Source of the DNA: Oscillospiraceae bacterium
Lineage (GTDB): Bacteria > Bacillota_A > Clostridia > Oscillospirales > Ruminococcaceae
Direction of reading: 5' to 3'
Length of the DNA stretch: 7,468 bases
NCBI GenBank assembly: GCA_900766795.1
Contig: CAAFWX010000031.1
Location: forward strand, 1-7,468
In this document: positions 6,025 to 7,468 of the stretch, piece by piece
How positions within the stretch are numbered: the first letter of the stretch is position 1
How the letters are laid out: every line of letters starts with the position of its first letter
Position numbers and translations under genes: made by a program
Notes under the pieces: model-generated
Told to the model about the DNA's origin: nothing
Database searches by the model: none
Seen by the model: only the letters and a program-made list of their open reading frames with translations

Positions 6025-7248
6025 ATGAGCGAGGTTGTGGAGCGTTTTTTGAGATACGCCGCGATAGACACGCAGTCCGCGGAGGACGCGGAGTGCTTCC
6101 CGTCAACGGACAAGCAGAAGAGTCTGGCGCGATTGCTTGCGGCGGAGCTTGCGGAAATGGGCGCGGCGGACGTATACTTTGACGAGGACAAGTGCTATGT
6201 CTACGCGGCAATTCCCGCAACAGACGGCGGGAAACAGCCAAAGGTGCTGGGCTTCATTTCCCATATGGACACCTCGCCCGAGGTGTCGGGAGCAAACGTG
6301 AAGCCGCAGTTTTGGGAAAACTATGACGGCGGGGAGATTGTGCTGAGCGTCGAAAAGGGGATTGTGCTAAGCCCCGAGGTGTTCCCCGAGCTTCGCGGAT
6401 ACATCGGGAAAACGCTGATAACCACCGACGGAAACACACTTCTCGGCGCGGACGATAAGGCGGGAGTTGCCGAGATTATGACCATGGCTCAGGAGCTGCT
6501 TTCGCACCCCGAAATCCCGCACGGTAGGATTGCAGTTGCGTTCACTCCCGACGAGGAAGTTGGCGGGGGAGTTGACTTTTTCGACCTTGAGCGATTCGGC
6601 GCGGACTATGCCTACACTGTTGACGGCGGCGGAATCGGCGAGCTGGAATACGAGAATTTCAACGCGGCGAGCGCTGATGTAGAGATTCACGGAGTCAGCG
6701 TGCACACGGGCGAAGCCAAGAACAAGATGAAGAACGCTTCGTATATTGCGATGGAGTTTGACGGAATGCTCCCCGCAAAGGAGCGCCCGGAATACACCGA
6801 GGGCTATGAGGGCTTTTTCTGCCTGATGAGCATGAGCGGGGACATTGAAAACGCCTCGCTGTCCTATCTCATACGCGACCACGACAAGGCGTGTTTCGCT
6901 GACAGAAAGGCGCTTGTTGAGAGGGCGGCGCTGTCGCTCAATAATAAGTACGGCGAGGGCACGGTAACACTTTCCGTGCGCGACAGCTATTACAACATGC
7001 GCGAGAAGATTGAGCCGTTCATGTTCCTTGTGGACAATGCGAAGCGGGCGATGGAATCGCTCGGCATAACCCCGGCGGTTAAGCCCATTCGCGGCGGCAC
7101 GGACGGTGCGCGGCTGTCGTATATGGGGCTGCCCTGCCCGAATATCTGCACGGGCGGTCACAACTTCCACGGAAGATACGAGTTTGTCTGCGCCGAGTCC
7201 ATGGAGCAGATTGTGAAGTTGCTGACGCTTCTTGCGTGCGGCGAATAA
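6025..7248 (+). CDS. pepT: Peptidase T (tripeptide aminopeptidase, M20B)
   Basis: This cytoplasmic two-zinc aminopeptidase removes the N-terminal residue from tripeptides. All family landmarks are visible: HMD (His 80, Asp 82) in FISHMDTSPEVSG; the metal-bridging Asp in LLGADDKAGVAEIM (139-152); TPDEEVGGGVDFF (174-186) with the catalytic Glu and adjacent zinc-ligand Glu (177-178); Asp 200 in YTVDGGGIGELEYENFNAAS; and His 379 in GGTDGARLSYMGLPCPN followed by CTGGHNFHGRYEF. The dimerisation (lid) domain lies between, about 217-325, with HGVSVHTGEAKNKMKNA. The length of 407 residues is within one of the E. coli enzyme. It is intact, is rich in GCG alanine codons unlike livJ, and follows the GyrI-like gene by 10 bp. 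No start of its own promoter is apparent. Confidence 0.95.
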   Translation: MSEVVERFLRYAAIDTQSAEDAECFPSTDKQKSLARLLAAELAEMGAADVYFDEDKCYVYAAIPATDGGKQPKVLGFISHMDTSPEVSGANVKPQFWENYDGGEIVLSVEKGIVLSPEVFPELRGYIGKTLITTDGNTLLGADDKAGVAEIMTMAQELLSHPEIPHGRIAVAFTPDEEVGGGVDFFDLERFGADYAYTVDGGGIGELEYENFNAASADVEIHGVSVHTGEAKNKMKNASYIAMEFDGMLPAKERPEYTEGYEGFFCLMSMSGDIENASLSYLIRDHDKACFADRKALVERAALSLNNKYGEGTVTLSVRDSYYNMREKIEPFMFLVDNAKRAMESLGITPAVKPIRGGTDGARLSYMGLPCPNICTGGHNFHGRYEFVCAESMEQIVKLLTLLACGE

Positions 7249-7310
7249 CAGCTGCGGATTTGCGTCATGGGTTTACCGTATCTTCGCGCCACAGCAAATT
7301 TACGAAAGAA

Positions 7311-7339
7311 AATCCCCGAGCCTTAGGCGCTCGGGGATT
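7311..7339. terminator. Perfect 11 bp stem-loop between the converging pepT and tRNA-Ser genes
   Basis: AATCCCCGAGC (7311-7321) and GCTCGGGGATT (7329-7339) are perfect inverted complements around a seven-base loop. It lies 62 nt after the pepT stop. On the plus strand it is followed by CGTGTATC, a poor T-tract. On the minus strand it is followed by a T-rich run (ATTTTCTTT), so it fits a minus-strand terminator better, though it may end transcription in both directions. Confidence 0.75.
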
Positions 7340-7350
7340 CGTGTATCTAC

Positions 7351-7383
7351 AAAACAAAAGAGGACCCATTTTCATGAGTCCTC
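7351..7383 (-). terminator. Intrinsic terminator of the tRNA-Ser transcript
   Basis: Read on the minus strand, GAGGACTCAT and ATGGGTCCTC form a 10 bp stem (one G-T pair) closed by a GAAA tetraloop, followed at once by TTTTGTTTT. The stem begins 4 nt after the CCA end of the tRNA. This is a textbook rho-independent terminator. Confidence 0.93.
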
Positions 7384-7387
7384 ACTT

Positions 7388-7468
7388 TGGCGGACAGAAA
7401 GGGATTCGAACCCTTGAACGGGTATTAGCCGTTACACGATTTCCAATCGTGCGCCTTAGACCAGCTCA
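7388..7468 (-). tRNA. tRNA-Ser (anticodon GGA), 5' end cut by the window edge
   Basis: Read on the minus strand, the sequence gives a class II tRNA. The 3' CCA is encoded (7388-7390), with discriminator G (7391) and acceptor 3' half TCTGTCC (7392-7398). The T arm AAGGG-TTCGAAT-CCCTT is at 7399-7415. A long variable arm has stem AACGG/CCGTT at 7417-7433. The anticodon arm CACGA-TTGGAAA-TCGTG is at 7435-7451, with anticodon GGA at 7442-7444. Most of the D arm is present to the window end. The long variable arm, the G discriminator and the anticodon agree on serine (UCC/UCU codons). About 11 nt are missing: the acceptor 5' half, expected to read GGACAGA, the two linker bases and the first two D-stem bases. 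Confidence 0.96.

Noticed and set aside
6367..7170. A 267-codon open frame on the minus strand opposite pepT
   Set aside because: It is antisense to an intact peptidase T with all catalytic residues; the composition is that of a shadow frame.
7232..7417. A 61-codon open frame on the plus strand at the right end
   Set aside because: It runs through two terminators and the antisense of a tRNA gene. Its ending (ERDSNP) is the typical false translation of a reversed tRNA T arm.

Overview
The window looks like ordinary chromosomal sequence from a low-to-moderate-GC Gram-positive bacterium, most likely of class Clostridia (a Ruminococcaceae/Oscillospiraceae-type gut anaerobe is my best guess; the genus cannot be fixed). 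The reasons are strong AAGGAGG-type ribosome binding sites before nearly every gene, a solute-binding protein made as a lipoprotein rather than a free periplasmic protein, intrinsic terminators, and a cytidylate-kinase-like protein of a type common in Firmicutes. I see no transposase, integrase, phage gene, CRISPR array or toxin-antitoxin pair, and I do not think an undescribed defence or mobile system is present.

Bases 32-4957 hold a complete high-affinity branched-chain amino acid (LIV/HAAT family) ABC importer in the order binding lipoprotein (livJ-type), permease livH, permease livM, ATPase livG, ATPase livF. The four membrane and ATPase genes are packed tightly (13 bp gap, 4 bp ATGA overlap, 13 bp gap). 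The binding-protein gene is set apart by a 233 bp gap containing three consecutive predicted RNA hairpins, which could let the binding protein be made in excess over the membrane complex.

Bases 4982-5599 encode a cytidylate-kinase-like P-loop protein 24 bp after livF, apparently the last gene before a strong 13 bp stem-loop (5603-5632). Nineteen bases after that stem-loop begins a short stand-alone GyrI-like effector-binding-domain protein (5652-6014), followed 10 bp later by a complete peptidase T gene (6025-7248). Peptidase T releases the N-terminal residue of tripeptides, so the window joins uptake of free branched-chain amino acids to recovery of amino acids from peptides. Whether the second pair is transcribed by read-through of the 5603-5632 stem-loop or from a promoter inside the kinase gene cannot be settled here.

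The right end is convergent. A tRNA-Ser(GGA) gene lies on the minus strand and is cut by the window edge, missing about 11 nt at its 5' end. It is followed on that strand by a textbook terminator (7351-7383) with a GAAA tetraloop, then by a second perfect 11 bp stem-loop (7311-7339) lying between it and the end of pepT. The most useful things to follow up are the structured livJ-livH gap and the transcriptional link across the 5603-5632 stem-loop.
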